This document shows positions 17,532-26,142 of a DNA stretch of 64,000 nt, one piece after another (position 1 is the stretch's first letter; every line of letters begins with the position of its first letter). Both the position numbers and the translations under genes were made by a program. Below the pieces are notes generated by a model. That model was not told the origin of the DNA. It ran no database searches and saw only the letters and a program-made list of their open reading frames with translations. Origin of the DNA: Clostridiaceae bacterium (GTDB lineage: Bacteria > Bacillota > Clostridia > CAYPLH01 > DUMO01); the NCBI GenBank assembly GCA_012839865.1, contig DUMO01000063.1:62001-126000 (forward strand), given 5' to 3'.

Positions 17532-18821
17532 TTAATTTCTTTGTGCAAGAGGAATTAATATTGTCAAAGTGAAGCATTTATTCTTTTCATCTATTGTTAT
17601 ATATCCGTTATATTTGGATACAGCATATCGAATGCTTTTCAAACCATATCCGTGATAACCGTCACTTGGCTTGGTGCTCAATGGCAATCCGTCATGGAAT
17701 TCCAGGTTTTCTTCAAAAGGATTAATAATTGATATTACCAGAAACTTTTGTTTTACATGCACGCTTACATCAATAAAGCGCTTATCTTTATTTTCAATTT
17801 TCATAACGCTTTCTATAGCGTTGTCCAATGCATTTCCAAAAATAGTATATAAATCAACCGGTTCAATAAAGCCCATCTGCTTTCCATCCGCCACACAGTT
17901 TATATGAATGCCGTTCTTTTTGCAGTAAAGGCTCTTTTCGGTCAATATTACATCCAGGGCTTCATTTTCTGTATGCACCATGGAATCATAAATATCAACG
18001 GAATTTTCAATTTCCCTTATAAATTCATTCCTTTTGTCTTCCTGAACAATATGCCTGAATGCAGCAATCTGGTGTTTAAGATTATGGCATTTTTGATTGA
18101 TGATTTGTATGGTCTCCTTTGACAGTTCATATTGCTCCTTTTTACTTTTCAGTAATAAGTTTAAAGTCTCAAGTTCATTCCTCATTGAACTTTTGGTAAA
18201 CAGGGTTTGCTGCAAATACATAACCGTCAGACAATAAAGCTGCCCACCGACAATCAACACTGCCATTATAATATTATTTGATATATAGCTGTGGGAATAC
18301 ATAATATAATCCATCAATTCAAAAATCACCAGCAGTAATACGGAAGACGTGAATTGTCTTGGTCCGATATGATATTCCTTCTTTACGGGCATAAAACGGG
18401 CTAATGTCAAACCAATCAATGTACAGGCAACAATAAGATATATTAAATACGCCAATCCGGCTTTATATGATGTGATGACAACAGGTCTTCCTGACAAACC
18501 CAGTATAACACTCCAGACTCCCAGAAGCAGCTTGCAGGTGCATACACTCCATATACTGCAATATATTACTTCTTTCCATCTGTTTTTAGCCAGGGTGGCA
18601 AAAATAAATGCACAGAGCAAATATGCAATTATTGTTGCCTCAATTATGCCAAGATTCAGTAAATCCACAATCAATGCGGCGACTGCAAAAAGTACAGTTA
18701 TTGCTGCAAATTTTAACCAGAAATAATCCTTGTGTTTTAAAGGATAAACAAAAATAAAGCTTGTGCACCACAAAGTAAAAAAGCTTTTCAAGAGTTCAAG
18801 AAATTTAACAGCAGTATACAT
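17532..18821 (-). CDS. GHKL-type sensor histidine kinase (AgrC-like)
   Basis: 429 residues: six or seven transmembrane helices in the first 215, a coiled linker (SKKEQYELSKETI), then the phospho-acceptor region NQKCHNLKHQ (about residue 248). A GHKL ATPase follows, with N box FGNALDNAIES (about 340) and G box GYHGYGLKSIR (about 394). AgrC-type kinases detect small extracellular ligands with the membrane part and phosphorylate a LytTR regulator, here encoded directly upstream with a 1-bp stop/start overlap. There is no recognisable peptide-pheromone gene nearby, so a sugar or cell-wall signal is as likely. Confidence 0.92.
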   Translation of the reverse strand: MYTAVKFLELLKSFFTLWCTSFIFVYPLKHKDYFWLKFAAITVLFAVAALIVDLLNLGIIEATIIAYLLCAFIFATLAKNRWKEVIYCSIWSVCTCKLLLGVWSVILGLSGRPVVITSYKAGLAYLIYLIVACTLIGLTLARFMPVKKEYHIGPRQFTSSVLLLVIFELMDYIMYSHSYISNNIIMAVLIVGGQLYCLTVMYLQQTLFTKSSMRNELETLNLLLKSKKEQYELSKETIQIINQKCHNLKHQIAAFRHIVQEDKRNEFIREIENSVDIYDSMVHTENEALDVILTEKSLYCKKNGIHINCVADGKQMGFIEPVDLYTIFGNALDNAIESVMKIENKDKRFIDVSVHVKQKFLVISIINPFEENLEFHDGLPLSTKPSDGYHGYGLKSIRYAVSKYNGYITIDEKNKCFTLTILIPLAQRN

Positions 18822-19540
18822 TAGATACTATCCCCCATGTATCTGGTAAATGCTTCCATAAATGATTTCTGTTTGCGACGGCTTATCTCAAGTTTAAAAT
18901 CACCTACATAAGCTATTCCGTCATTGATCTCTGAAACATGCTGAAGGTTTACCAGGTACCAATGATTGCACTCAGCAAAGTTGTATTGAGATAACTCTTC
19001 CTCAACCTTTTTCAGTGCTCCCCTGACGGTAAAGTCACCTTTTTCAGTGTGATAAACAAGAAAATGCTTCTGACTTTCAATATACAAAATCTGATCGGTC
19101 TCGATTTTTTTGACTGAGTTATTTTTTATATTAAGCAGCACATATCCTTTTTTTTTCTTTTTAACCCGATTTATCGCTCTTGTAAAACGTACGCTGAAAG
19201 AATCATAATTAACCGGCTTGAGAATGAAGTCCAAAGCATCCACTTCATAGCCCTTGACCGCATACTGTGACATATTGGTAATAAAAATTATAACAACATC
19301 CTGATCAACTTTTCTGACTCTTTTCGCTGCCTCTAAACCGTTACAGTTGGGCAAGCCTATGTCCAGCAAAATAATATCAAGGTTTTTGTTATACTTTTGT
19401 AATAATTCAACTCCGTCAGAAAATTCACTTATTACAATATTTTTAGCCTGTTCTTTTTCAAACCTGAGAACATAGTCCTTGAGCTGTTGCCTGCAGATTG
19501 GATCATCCTCAACAATTGATACGCTTAACATAGTCTCCAA
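18821..19540 (-). CDS. LytTR-family response regulator
   Basis: 239 residues: receiver domain (1-125, acidic pair EDD at 11-13, phospho-acceptor D60 in IILLDIGLPN, K in DFILKPVNY) and a LytTR DNA-binding domain (about 140-235, with ILYIESQKHFLVYHTEKG and a terminal SFMEAFTRYMGD). LytTR proteins bind two direct repeats about 21 bp apart. Such pairs lie before the GH2 and GH3 operons in this locus. The gene is transcribed with the kinase from a promoter at 19555-19583. Confidence 0.94.
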   Translation of the reverse strand: METMLSVSIVEDDPICRQQLKDYVLRFEKEQAKNIVISEFSDGVELLQKYNKNLDIILLDIGLPNCNGLEAAKRVRKVDQDVVIIFITNMSQYAVKGYEVDALDFILKPVNYDSFSVRFTRAINRVKKKKKGYVLLNIKNNSVKKIETDQILYIESQKHFLVYHTEKGDFTVRGALKKVEEELSQYNFAECNHWYLVNLQHVSEINDGIAYVGDFKLEISRRKQKSFMEAFTRYMGDSI

Positions 19541-19554
19541 CTCCCAACAGTTAA

Positions 19555-19583
19555 AATATATATTACGCGTTAATATATGTCAA
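19555..19583 (-). promoter_or_regulatory. SigA-type promoter of the two-component operon
   Basis: On the minus strand TTGACA (19578-19583) and TATATT (19555-19560) are 17 bp apart, 15 bp before the response regulator ATG. The short distance to the start leaves room for little more than the ribosome site. Confidence 0.75.
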
Positions 19584-19587
19584 GAGA

Positions 19588-19639
19588 TTGTATACCGGGA
19601 CAGTTTTGCATCAAGGGGTTGTGTTCCGGGACAGTCTTG
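19588..19639. repeat. Two 21-bp direct repeats, 31 bp apart, upstream of the two-component promoter
   Basis: Units 19588-19608 and 19619-19639 share TTGTrTwCCGGGACAGTyTTG (three differences). They lie immediately upstream of the -35 and are spaced by about three helical turns, so they could be operators. The CCGGGACAG core also resembles solo REP-like intergenic repeats, so a mobile origin cannot be excluded. Confidence 0.6.
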
Positions 19640-19645
19640 TGGAAG

Positions 19646-19669
19646 AAGGGAAGGGTTTGCCCTTCCCTT
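19646..19669 (-). terminator. Perfect 10-bp hairpin after the GH3 operon
   Basis: AAGGGAAGGG and CCCTTCCCTT pair around a TTTG loop, 38 bp after the stop of the last GH3-operon gene. There is no good T-run on the minus strand, whereas a T6 occurs on the plus strand 5 bp later. A terminator role is likely but weakly supported. Confidence 0.5.
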
Positions 19670-19706
19670 TATACATTTTTTCCTTCATAGACTATTCACT
19701 GGCTCT

Positions 19707-20174
19707 TTAATGCACTTTTAACTTGTCTTCCTTAACCGCTCTGGTAAAAGAAGCAACTATCAGAGAGAAAATTGAGAGCAGAAAACACGCAATTGAGGCA
19801 ATTGTTGCATAGAATATTTTCCAGCCAATTGTGCTGCCGGCATTATAAGTAAACAACCCCGAGATCAAAAGAATACGTTCATTGATCATATACCGTATAT
19901 CCATCATAAAGAGGACAATGGCAATCAAGATTGAAAGAGTACTGTACAGATCAAAGTTGCCTTTTTTCAACGGTAAATATGATGCAAGCACCACAAGGAG
20001 CATTCCCGCCACTGCCAGAATCAACATGAGTGTTAATGAATAAAATGCATAGGCTTTGCTGATGCTGGATGCTACAATCATCATGACAATCCCTGCAAAG
20101 CTTAACACTGAGGCAATATAAGTCAGGATAGCTCCAAAACCGCTTTTATATTTCTTATCTTTTATATCAAACAT
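19707..20174 (-). CDS. Four-helix membrane protein of unknown function
   Basis: 155 residues with four predicted transmembrane helices (about 12-35, 42-66, 78-95 and 115-142) and short polar loops, ending in a basic tail. I do not recognise a family. It overlaps the membrane-anchored GH3 gene by 8 bp, so the two are translationally coupled and this protein may help place or stabilise that enzyme in the membrane. That is inference from position only. Confidence 0.7.
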   Translation of the reverse strand: MFDIKDKKYKSGFGAILTYIASVLSFAGIVMMIVASSISKAYAFYSLTLMLILAVAGMLLVVLASYLPLKKGNFDLYSTLSILIAIVLFMMDIRYMINERILLISGLFTYNAGSTIGWKIFYATIASIACFLLSIFSLIVASFTRAVKEDKLKVH

Positions 20175-23100
20175 GTAGTCTGCCCTCCTTGATATTTTTC
20201 TTTAAAGACAGCAAATATAAGAGAAGGAAAATCAAAGTAAATGCACCGGTGCCGATGATTGCTCCATAATATGCAGATCTCCACCAGGTCATCTGCTTTA
20301 CAATGCGTGTGCTGCTATTGTAGCGATTCATCAGGTTGCTGCGGCTGAGCACATACAAATTTTTATGGGCGGAGGACCTTATTGACATCTGGGCAAAGAG
20401 GTCGCCGTCAAACATTGCCGGATTTACAACAGATCCGTCAATCTGGCTGGCAAAATTCGAGTCAGTCTCCAATTTTACCGTTGTACCGAAGCCGGAAAGT
20501 CCCCGCATGTCATAACAGGTTGTTCCGGATGTTAAAACAGCCGCGTAAATATCCGTATCATCATAAATATCTGTTACCGCATAACCTTTGAAACCCCATT
20601 CAGTCTGCAGAATATCCGTCATAAGTTCTCTGCTGGCGGTACATTCCACAGGACCTATTTTGCTGAGGGAAACCATGAGTCCCAACATGCTTGCATCGTA
20701 TTCCTCCGTATCATATTTGGATGCTTCGACTGCATACTGGTAAGCACGCAGTTCAATCTCACGGGCACGCTGCTCAGTCATGTATGGCGCAACACCACTT
20801 CGGTTTGTCTCCTGATCGTTGAAGGCAAAATGTTTCGGTGCAGCAATAAGTCCATAATCCAGTGCTCCAATTGCAAACTCCATTGCACATATACCGGACA
20901 GGACCGGATCTTCGGAATAATACTCTCCATTACGTCCATTATAAGCATGACGATGAGTATTCAATCCAGGTCCCCATAAAATTGAAATTCCTGTAAACAG
21001 GGACTCTTCTCCTACAAACTGTCCTATGCGGTACATAAAATCAGGATTGAATGTTGATGCTACCAGCGGCGCATTTCCAAATACTCCCGGATGCCATTCC
21101 GCATTGGGATCATCAGCTTTTATTGCCCAGGGTGCATTTGGATCCTTGTTTGCTTGCAGGCTAACTTGTATACCATTGCCTGCATTTTCAGTCAAATAGG
21201 CTTCCACTATACCGATAGACGGTACAGCGGGAATGCTGGGTCCGCCGTAGGTGACAAGATACATGGCTTCTTCAAGGGTCATGCTGCTCAGCAATCTTTC
21301 CCACTTTTCATCATCAAAGTCCACTCCATACATCTCATAGAAAAGTATGCCGTTATCTTTTCCCCATTCTATTTTTGAAGTGTTGTCATTTGTTGCTATG
21401 GTGTAATAATGCCCGTTCAGATAGTCAATCAACTGCTTGTTTTTAAGCGTCAAATCATCATAAGTCCTGGGCCATGTTGCTTCCCAGTCGGCTCTGGACA
21501 GGTATGTAACTTCGCCTTCCTGGAAATAATTCCAGTCTGAATAATCCAACCTGTTTGAAACCCTGGCGCCTGTTTTTGTTACTGAGAAAAAGGTCTTTGG
21601 TATTTCTTTTTCAGTAATTTCTATTTCATAAGCCATTTCTGCATTTCCCTCACCTACCATTACCGCCGGATTTGCTCCCTGCAGCGCCAGGATATTGTTC
21701 AATGCATCATGAGCACCATTCCCTACTGCAAAATAATACTTCCCGGGATCCATTATATATGCGCCGAAGGTACCGTCGCCATTATCATGTTTGGAATCAT
21801 AGGATGCAATATATTGCAGATCCGCGACGATTTCTACTGTTTCAGATTCACCGGGTTGAAGTGTCCGCGTCTTGTCAAAGTTCAACAATTGAATTGCAGA
21901 TTTTTCAACGCCTCCCTTTAAATAAGGTGCCTGCCCGTAAATCTGTACACTGGTCTTTCCAGCCATGTTTCCGGTATTTGTTACCTTGACTTTGAATGTC
22001 ATGGTACCGGAGGGAATACCCTTCTCATTTGTGGATACTTTTAATACGGGTTCATCTGCAAACGCAAACTTAAAATTAGTATAAGAAAGGCCGAAGCCAA
22101 AACTGTATGCCACTTCTTTGGCATAATCCCAGGCACCCTCTGATGCGAAAGTTCCAGCACTCGATTTAGCATTTCCCTGCCCCATTACACAGTCATAATA
22201 ACGGGTCTCATAATATCTATAACCAACATAAATGCCTTCTGCTTCCATCAGATACTGTCCTACATCGCCGCCAAATCTACCTCCACCTCTTGTAATTACA
22301 TCCTTGGCATTGGTATAGGAAAATCTTCCCATATTCTGCATGGCAGGAGCTGACATGTTATATGTAGGGAAAATATCAAAAAGTCCGCCGGAGGGACTTA
22401 CTTTGCCTGACAAAATATCTGCAACCCCAAGAAAACCATAATTGCCAGGGGCTCCTATCCAGAGAATGGCGTCAATTTCCGGATCATTCTTGAGTTCCCC
22501 GATTTCTATCGCAGAAGATGTATTCAACAGAACAATAACGTTATCACTGCATTCCTTTGCAAGCTTGATGGCATCTTTTTCGTTTGTTGTCAATGCCAGA
22601 GGTTCTTTAGCTCCGATTCCCGGTTCAACGCCGCCGGGCAAAAAATCTGTTGACTCGCCACTGGGTCTGGATATTACAACAATCGCTGCATCATTATATT
22701 GGGTGAAGCTGTCTCTGAAGTTAGGGTTTACATTTTCAATCTCTGAAACAGAAGGTTCATATGGGTTGTAAGTTTCTGAAACAAGATCATTCTCAGCCAA
22801 TTGGTAAGTTGCACTTAATATTTTGTAAACACCGGACATAGTTGGATTGATTGTAAATCCTGCACCGTCAAATTCAAATTCTTCCCCTGTCCATTTCTTT
22901 GTTGTGTTTACACGTCTTCCCTCGCTTGTACTGTAATTTGCTGTCATAGTATGTGCAAAATCTGTTTTATCTGATGAAAGGGCTTGCTCCAGATTAATAT
23001 ATGGTCCGTGGGCCTTAACCCCAAATGCAGAACCCACAATGGGTGTGCTGGAACGAATTCCGAAGAGAGTTATGGCTGCTCCCTCCTTAAGGGGGAGTCC

Positions 23101-23418
23101 TCCGCCGTTGCTTTTATCGTTTTTAAGCAACACTGACCCTTCTGCAGCCTGTTCACGCCCCAATCTTATTGCTTTCAAAATCAGAGCCCTGGAATTTCCT
23201 GTTCCATCCGGATTAAGTACTTCTTCCGACGGTAAAAATTTGTTGTAAAGAGGGTCCGATTCTGAACTTTCAGATTGAAAGACCTGACTGTGAGTCCCCA
23301 AAAATGTATCAATGGTAGCTGAATAGCTTTCCAATACATTTCCTGCTATAATCGAAAGCCCGAAAAGAAATACACTGATAGCAGCCAGTCCACGCCACAA
23401 ACCTGATTTGCGTAACAT
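20167..23418 (-). CDS. Membrane-anchored glycoside hydrolase family 3 protein, permuted domain order
   Basis: 1083 residues with an N-terminal transmembrane anchor (about 10-28) and a second helix near the C-terminus (about 1050-1070). The GH3 domains run in reverse order. The alpha/beta sandwich (usually C-terminal) comes first (QAAEGSVLLKND, IVLLNTSSAIEIGEL). A fibronectin-like domain (KVTNTGNMAGKTSVQIY) is next. The TIM-like barrel is last (PGLNTHRHAYNGRNGEYYSEDP, APKHFAFNDQE). The putative nucleophile is the Asp of KGYAVTDIYDD. Reversed order is known in some ruminal beta-glucosidases. The bulk would sit outside the cell between two anchors. Substrate is unknown, beta-glucosides or xylosides being usual. 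Confidence 0.88.
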   Translation of the reverse strand: MLRKSGLWRGLAAISVFLFGLSIIAGNVLESYSATIDTFLGTHSQVFQSESSESDPLYNKFLPSEEVLNPDGTGNSRALILKAIRLGREQAAEGSVLLKNDKSNGGGLPLKEGAAITLFGIRSSTPIVGSAFGVKAHGPYINLEQALSSDKTDFAHTMTANYSTSEGRRVNTTKKWTGEEFEFDGAGFTINPTMSGVYKILSATYQLAENDLVSETYNPYEPSVSEIENVNPNFRDSFTQYNDAAIVVISRPSGESTDFLPGGVEPGIGAKEPLALTTNEKDAIKLAKECSDNVIVLLNTSSAIEIGELKNDPEIDAILWIGAPGNYGFLGVADILSGKVSPSGGLFDIFPTYNMSAPAMQNMGRFSYTNAKDVITRGGGRFGGDVGQYLMEAEGIYVGYRYYETRYYDCVMGQGNAKSSAGTFASEGAWDYAKEVAYSFGFGLSYTNFKFAFADEPVLKVSTNEKGIPSGTMTFKVKVTNTGNMAGKTSVQIYGQAPYLKGGVEKSAIQLLNFDKTRTLQPGESETVEIVADLQYIASYDSKHDNGDGTFGAYIMDPGKYYFAVGNGAHDALNNILALQGANPAVMVGEGNAEMAYEIEITEKEIPKTFFSVTKTGARVSNRLDYSDWNYFQEGEVTYLSRADWEATWPRTYDDLTLKNKQLIDYLNGHYYTIATNDNTSKIEWGKDNGILFYEMYGVDFDDEKWERLLSSMTLEEAMYLVTYGGPSIPAVPSIGIVEAYLTENAGNGIQVSLQANKDPNAPWAIKADDPNAEWHPGVFGNAPLVASTFNPDFMYRIGQFVGEESLFTGISILWGPGLNTHRHAYNGRNGEYYSEDPVLSGICAMEFAIGALDYGLIAAPKHFAFNDQETNRSGVAPYMTEQRAREIELRAYQYAVEASKYDTEEYDASMLGLMVSLSKIGPVECTASRELMTDILQTEWGFKGYAVTDIYDDTDIYAAVLTSGTTCYDMRGLSGFGTTVKLETDSNFASQIDGSVVNPAMFDGDLFAQMSIRSSAHKNLYVLSRSNLMNRYNSSTRIVKQMTWWRSAYYGAIIGTGAFTLIFLLLYLLSLKKNIKEGRLHV

Positions 23419-23452
23419 ATCATTCCTCCTTAACTCATTATTATTCCAACAA

Positions 23453-23489
23453 GAGCCGCTGCATCAGAAGAATTCGTCTGCGGCGGCTC
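23453..23489 (-). terminator. Hairpin between the two GH3 genes
   Basis: GAGCCGC (23453-23459) pairs with GCGGCTC (23483-23489), with partial pairing inside. No T-run follows on the minus strand, so it may be a processing or partial attenuation site within the operon rather than a full terminator. Confidence 0.4.
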
Positions 23490-23515
23490 AAGTGGAATCA
23501 ATAATTTATATTGCT

Positions 23516-25891
23516 TTAATAACTAAGTCCGAACCATGCACGATAGTAATTACCCTCTGAGTCACAGTAAGCATAACTTCCGCCTTTGACTTTTGCAAGG
23601 ATGTCCTTGTCAATATACTGATCCTTGTCATAGCCGGGAACATCATTGGGCGATACGCATTTTTCGTATGTTACGCCTTTCTCAGTTAGCCATTCAACCG
23701 CAATCACTTCATTGGAAGATACCAAAGTCATCGGAAGCTTTCCGGTGGGATTGTATCTGCCAGTAATTACATCCATCATTGCCGTATTGGATCCGCCAAA
23801 TTGTCCAAACAGTCCGTCGCAATAGGGTTCAAGGTTGGTCAAAATCCAGGGATTTGAGAAATTTACAACTGCAATAACCTTTCCGCCCCTGCCATGTACT
23901 GATTCTGCAATTGCCGGTACATCATTAATGCCTGCAGCCGTTGTGCAAATAATTTTATTTCCTGTCAGTTCCTGGCTGTCCGGATAATTTCGTTCATCCA
24001 CCTGTATTCCTTCAACAAGGTCTATAACAGCCATCTGTTGAGAGTTGTTCAGGGACGGGCTGACGTACAGGAATGCAATGTCTGCTTCATTGTAATCATC
24101 TACTATAGTATACCCTTCAGCTGTGAACAGTTCCTTGTAGGGTGCTGCCGGATCTCCCTGTGAACCTCCTCTTCCGCTTGAAGCTCCTCTTATAACCTTT
24201 ACAAATACTTTTTTTGAAGCTTCTTTAAGCGGTAATGCCTTGTTGCTGTTTTTGAGAAGTACATATGACTTCCTGTTGGCTTCGATGATATCATCTTCGA
24301 TTGCTGCAAAGACTTCTTTTTCAACCTTATCTGCATTATCCGGATCAACATAAGGATTATCAAATCTGTTCATTTTCATCATCATGGTGATTTTGCTCTT
24401 GTTGGCGCGTTCCAGAGCTTTTATATCCAATACGCCGCTGTTTACTGCGTTCATTACATCCTGTATGTTGCATCTGTCACCAATTACATCAGTACCGGCT
24501 TCAATGCATGCTGCAATCCTTTCCTCAACTGATAAATCCTCAGCACCAAATGTCTGATTGGAAATGATTCCGGAGTCGGTATTGATGACACCTTTAAATC
24601 CCATCGCACCTCTCAAAAGGGTTTGAAGTACTGTAGGATTATATGCGTTACCAATTTCCTCTCCGTCAACTTTAACACCTCTATAAGTCTGAGATGCGCT
24701 TCTGACACCATCCCTGGTGGGACGGCTGTACCCTGGCATAATTGCTCCTACATTGGCATCTATTGCCGCCTGGAATGCCACCAACTGGTATTTTTCCAAT
24801 GAACCTTCCGTAGGATACAGTCTCCATTGTCCTATATAGTTGTGGGATTCAAATCCGTTTTCGGCAGCACCGTCTCCGGGGAAATGCTTGGCTGCAAGAG
24901 AGATGGAGTCTTTATCAAGACCATTGGTACCGTTTTGATAACCTTTTACCAGTTCAGTTATAATATTTGCCACAACTTCCGGCACTTCACCATATGTTCC
25001 GCTGTTTCTGCTCCATCTGGGATCTGTTAGCAAGTCAATCTGTGGTCCGTACATAAAATCCAGACCTTTTGACGACCATAGTTTTGCATCGTATTTGGCA
25101 TAGTCGGAAATTAATGAGTAGTCACCGCCTGCGGCAACATCTCCCATAACAGCTGCCGCCATGCCAAGCGAACTTGGATAACCTGTGCTCATCGGGTTGC
25201 TTATCATTGTATAGGGAATTGCAACCCCGCCATCTTTTATTGCAGCATATTCAACACATTGCTCCAAAGCATTGTTGAAATACGCGAAAACAGCCCCTGC
25301 TGAATTCCTACGGGCAACTCCTGCTCTTACGCCTATCAATACAGATTTGTACGAGAATGATGTGCTGGCGCTGGCATATGGATTGTTGGGATCGATTTCT
25401 GTTTCTCCGGCAATTTTTTTGAAATCAACTTTTCCGTCAACCATTGCATCTTCAAGATTGATGACTCCGGGACTTGCCATTAGAGTGTTTAACACGAGAC
25501 CTGCCTTCTCTTCTAATGTTAACCTTGATACAAGATCCTCGGCTCTTTCTTCAGGGGTCAATCTCCAATCTTCGAATCTATCCAACTGACGATTGTTATT
25601 GGAGTCTCTGAAGTACATGTCCCCTATCTGGATTACTCCTACCAGAGTGACCCCGATTGTTGGGCCATTCTTGTTTTCATAAAAAACCGGTTTGAGGATT
25701 TCCCTTGTAAGAGCCTCCTCATCTGCAGCCTTATACGGAGCCTCGATATAGACAGCCTTTACACTGTCAGCTCCTGTAGTACTACCGGCATCTTTCTTTT
25801 CGGTAGCATCGCTTGTGCCGCCAGTAGTACATCCAGCCATAGTACCGGCCAGAAGCAATACTACCAATAGTGCGCTTAAAACCTTCTTCAT
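23516..25891 (-). CDS. Glycoside hydrolase family 3 lipoprotein
   Basis: 791 residues with a lipoprotein signal peptide: MKKVLSALLVVLLLAG then a lipobox ending in AGC at about residue 21, followed by a Thr/Ser/Asp linker. The GH3 barrel is first here: RAEDLVSRLTLEEKAGL, LAAKHFPGDG (conserved KHFxGDG), nucleophile Asp in KGVINTDSGI. The sandwich domain follows from about residue 545 (NRKSYVLLKNSNKALPL). Anchored outside the membrane, it probably trims oligosaccharides before import. It is first gene of an operon with the permuted GH3 and the four-helix protein, and has paired AAGTGG repeats in front. Confidence 0.92.
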   Translation of the reverse strand: MKKVLSALLVVLLLAGTMAGCTTGGTSDATEKKDAGSTTGADSVKAVYIEAPYKAADEEALTREILKPVFYENKNGPTIGVTLVGVIQIGDMYFRDSNNNRQLDRFEDWRLTPEERAEDLVSRLTLEEKAGLVLNTLMASPGVINLEDAMVDGKVDFKKIAGETEIDPNNPYASASTSFSYKSVLIGVRAGVARRNSAGAVFAYFNNALEQCVEYAAIKDGGVAIPYTMISNPMSTGYPSSLGMAAAVMGDVAAGGDYSLISDYAKYDAKLWSSKGLDFMYGPQIDLLTDPRWSRNSGTYGEVPEVVANIITELVKGYQNGTNGLDKDSISLAAKHFPGDGAAENGFESHNYIGQWRLYPTEGSLEKYQLVAFQAAIDANVGAIMPGYSRPTRDGVRSASQTYRGVKVDGEEIGNAYNPTVLQTLLRGAMGFKGVINTDSGIISNQTFGAEDLSVEERIAACIEAGTDVIGDRCNIQDVMNAVNSGVLDIKALERANKSKITMMMKMNRFDNPYVDPDNADKVEKEVFAAIEDDIIEANRKSYVLLKNSNKALPLKEASKKVFVKVIRGASSGRGGSQGDPAAPYKELFTAEGYTIVDDYNEADIAFLYVSPSLNNSQQMAVIDLVEGIQVDERNYPDSQELTGNKIICTTAAGINDVPAIAESVHGRGGKVIAVVNFSNPWILTNLEPYCDGLFGQFGGSNTAMMDVITGRYNPTGKLPMTLVSSNEVIAVEWLTEKGVTYEKCVSPNDVPGYDKDQYIDKDILAKVKGGSYAYCDSEGNYYRAWFGLSY

Positions 25892-25988
25892 TAATTTACC
25901 CCCTTAACCATTATTTCTTCGCCATCTGCGAAGTTTTTCCAACTTATATGTTAATGTTAGCAGAGTAAATTTTTTTTTTGAAGAGGGG

Positions 25989-26022
25989 TAAACTAAAGTG
26001 GTCAAAATTCAAACATAAGTGG
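25989..26022 (-). promoter_or_regulatory. Tandem AAGTGG operator before the GH3 operon
   Basis: Two direct repeats ending in AAGTGG on the plus strand, TAAACTAAAGTGG (25989-26001) and CAAACATAAGTGG (26010-26022), are exactly 21 bp apart, as at 17469-17502. A weak TTCAAA-17-TAACAT promoter follows downstream on the minus strand. A poor -35 beside paired sites fits activator dependence. Confidence 0.75.
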
Positions 26023-26142
26023 CTCAATAAAGTTAAGACCTCTAAAACCTGCCTGTCACTTAACCCTGGTACACTTCAGCAGCGGATAGAATATACTCAA
26101 ATATCTTTGTAGCTCTCACCGGTTACCTTTTGCCAGGCAGGT

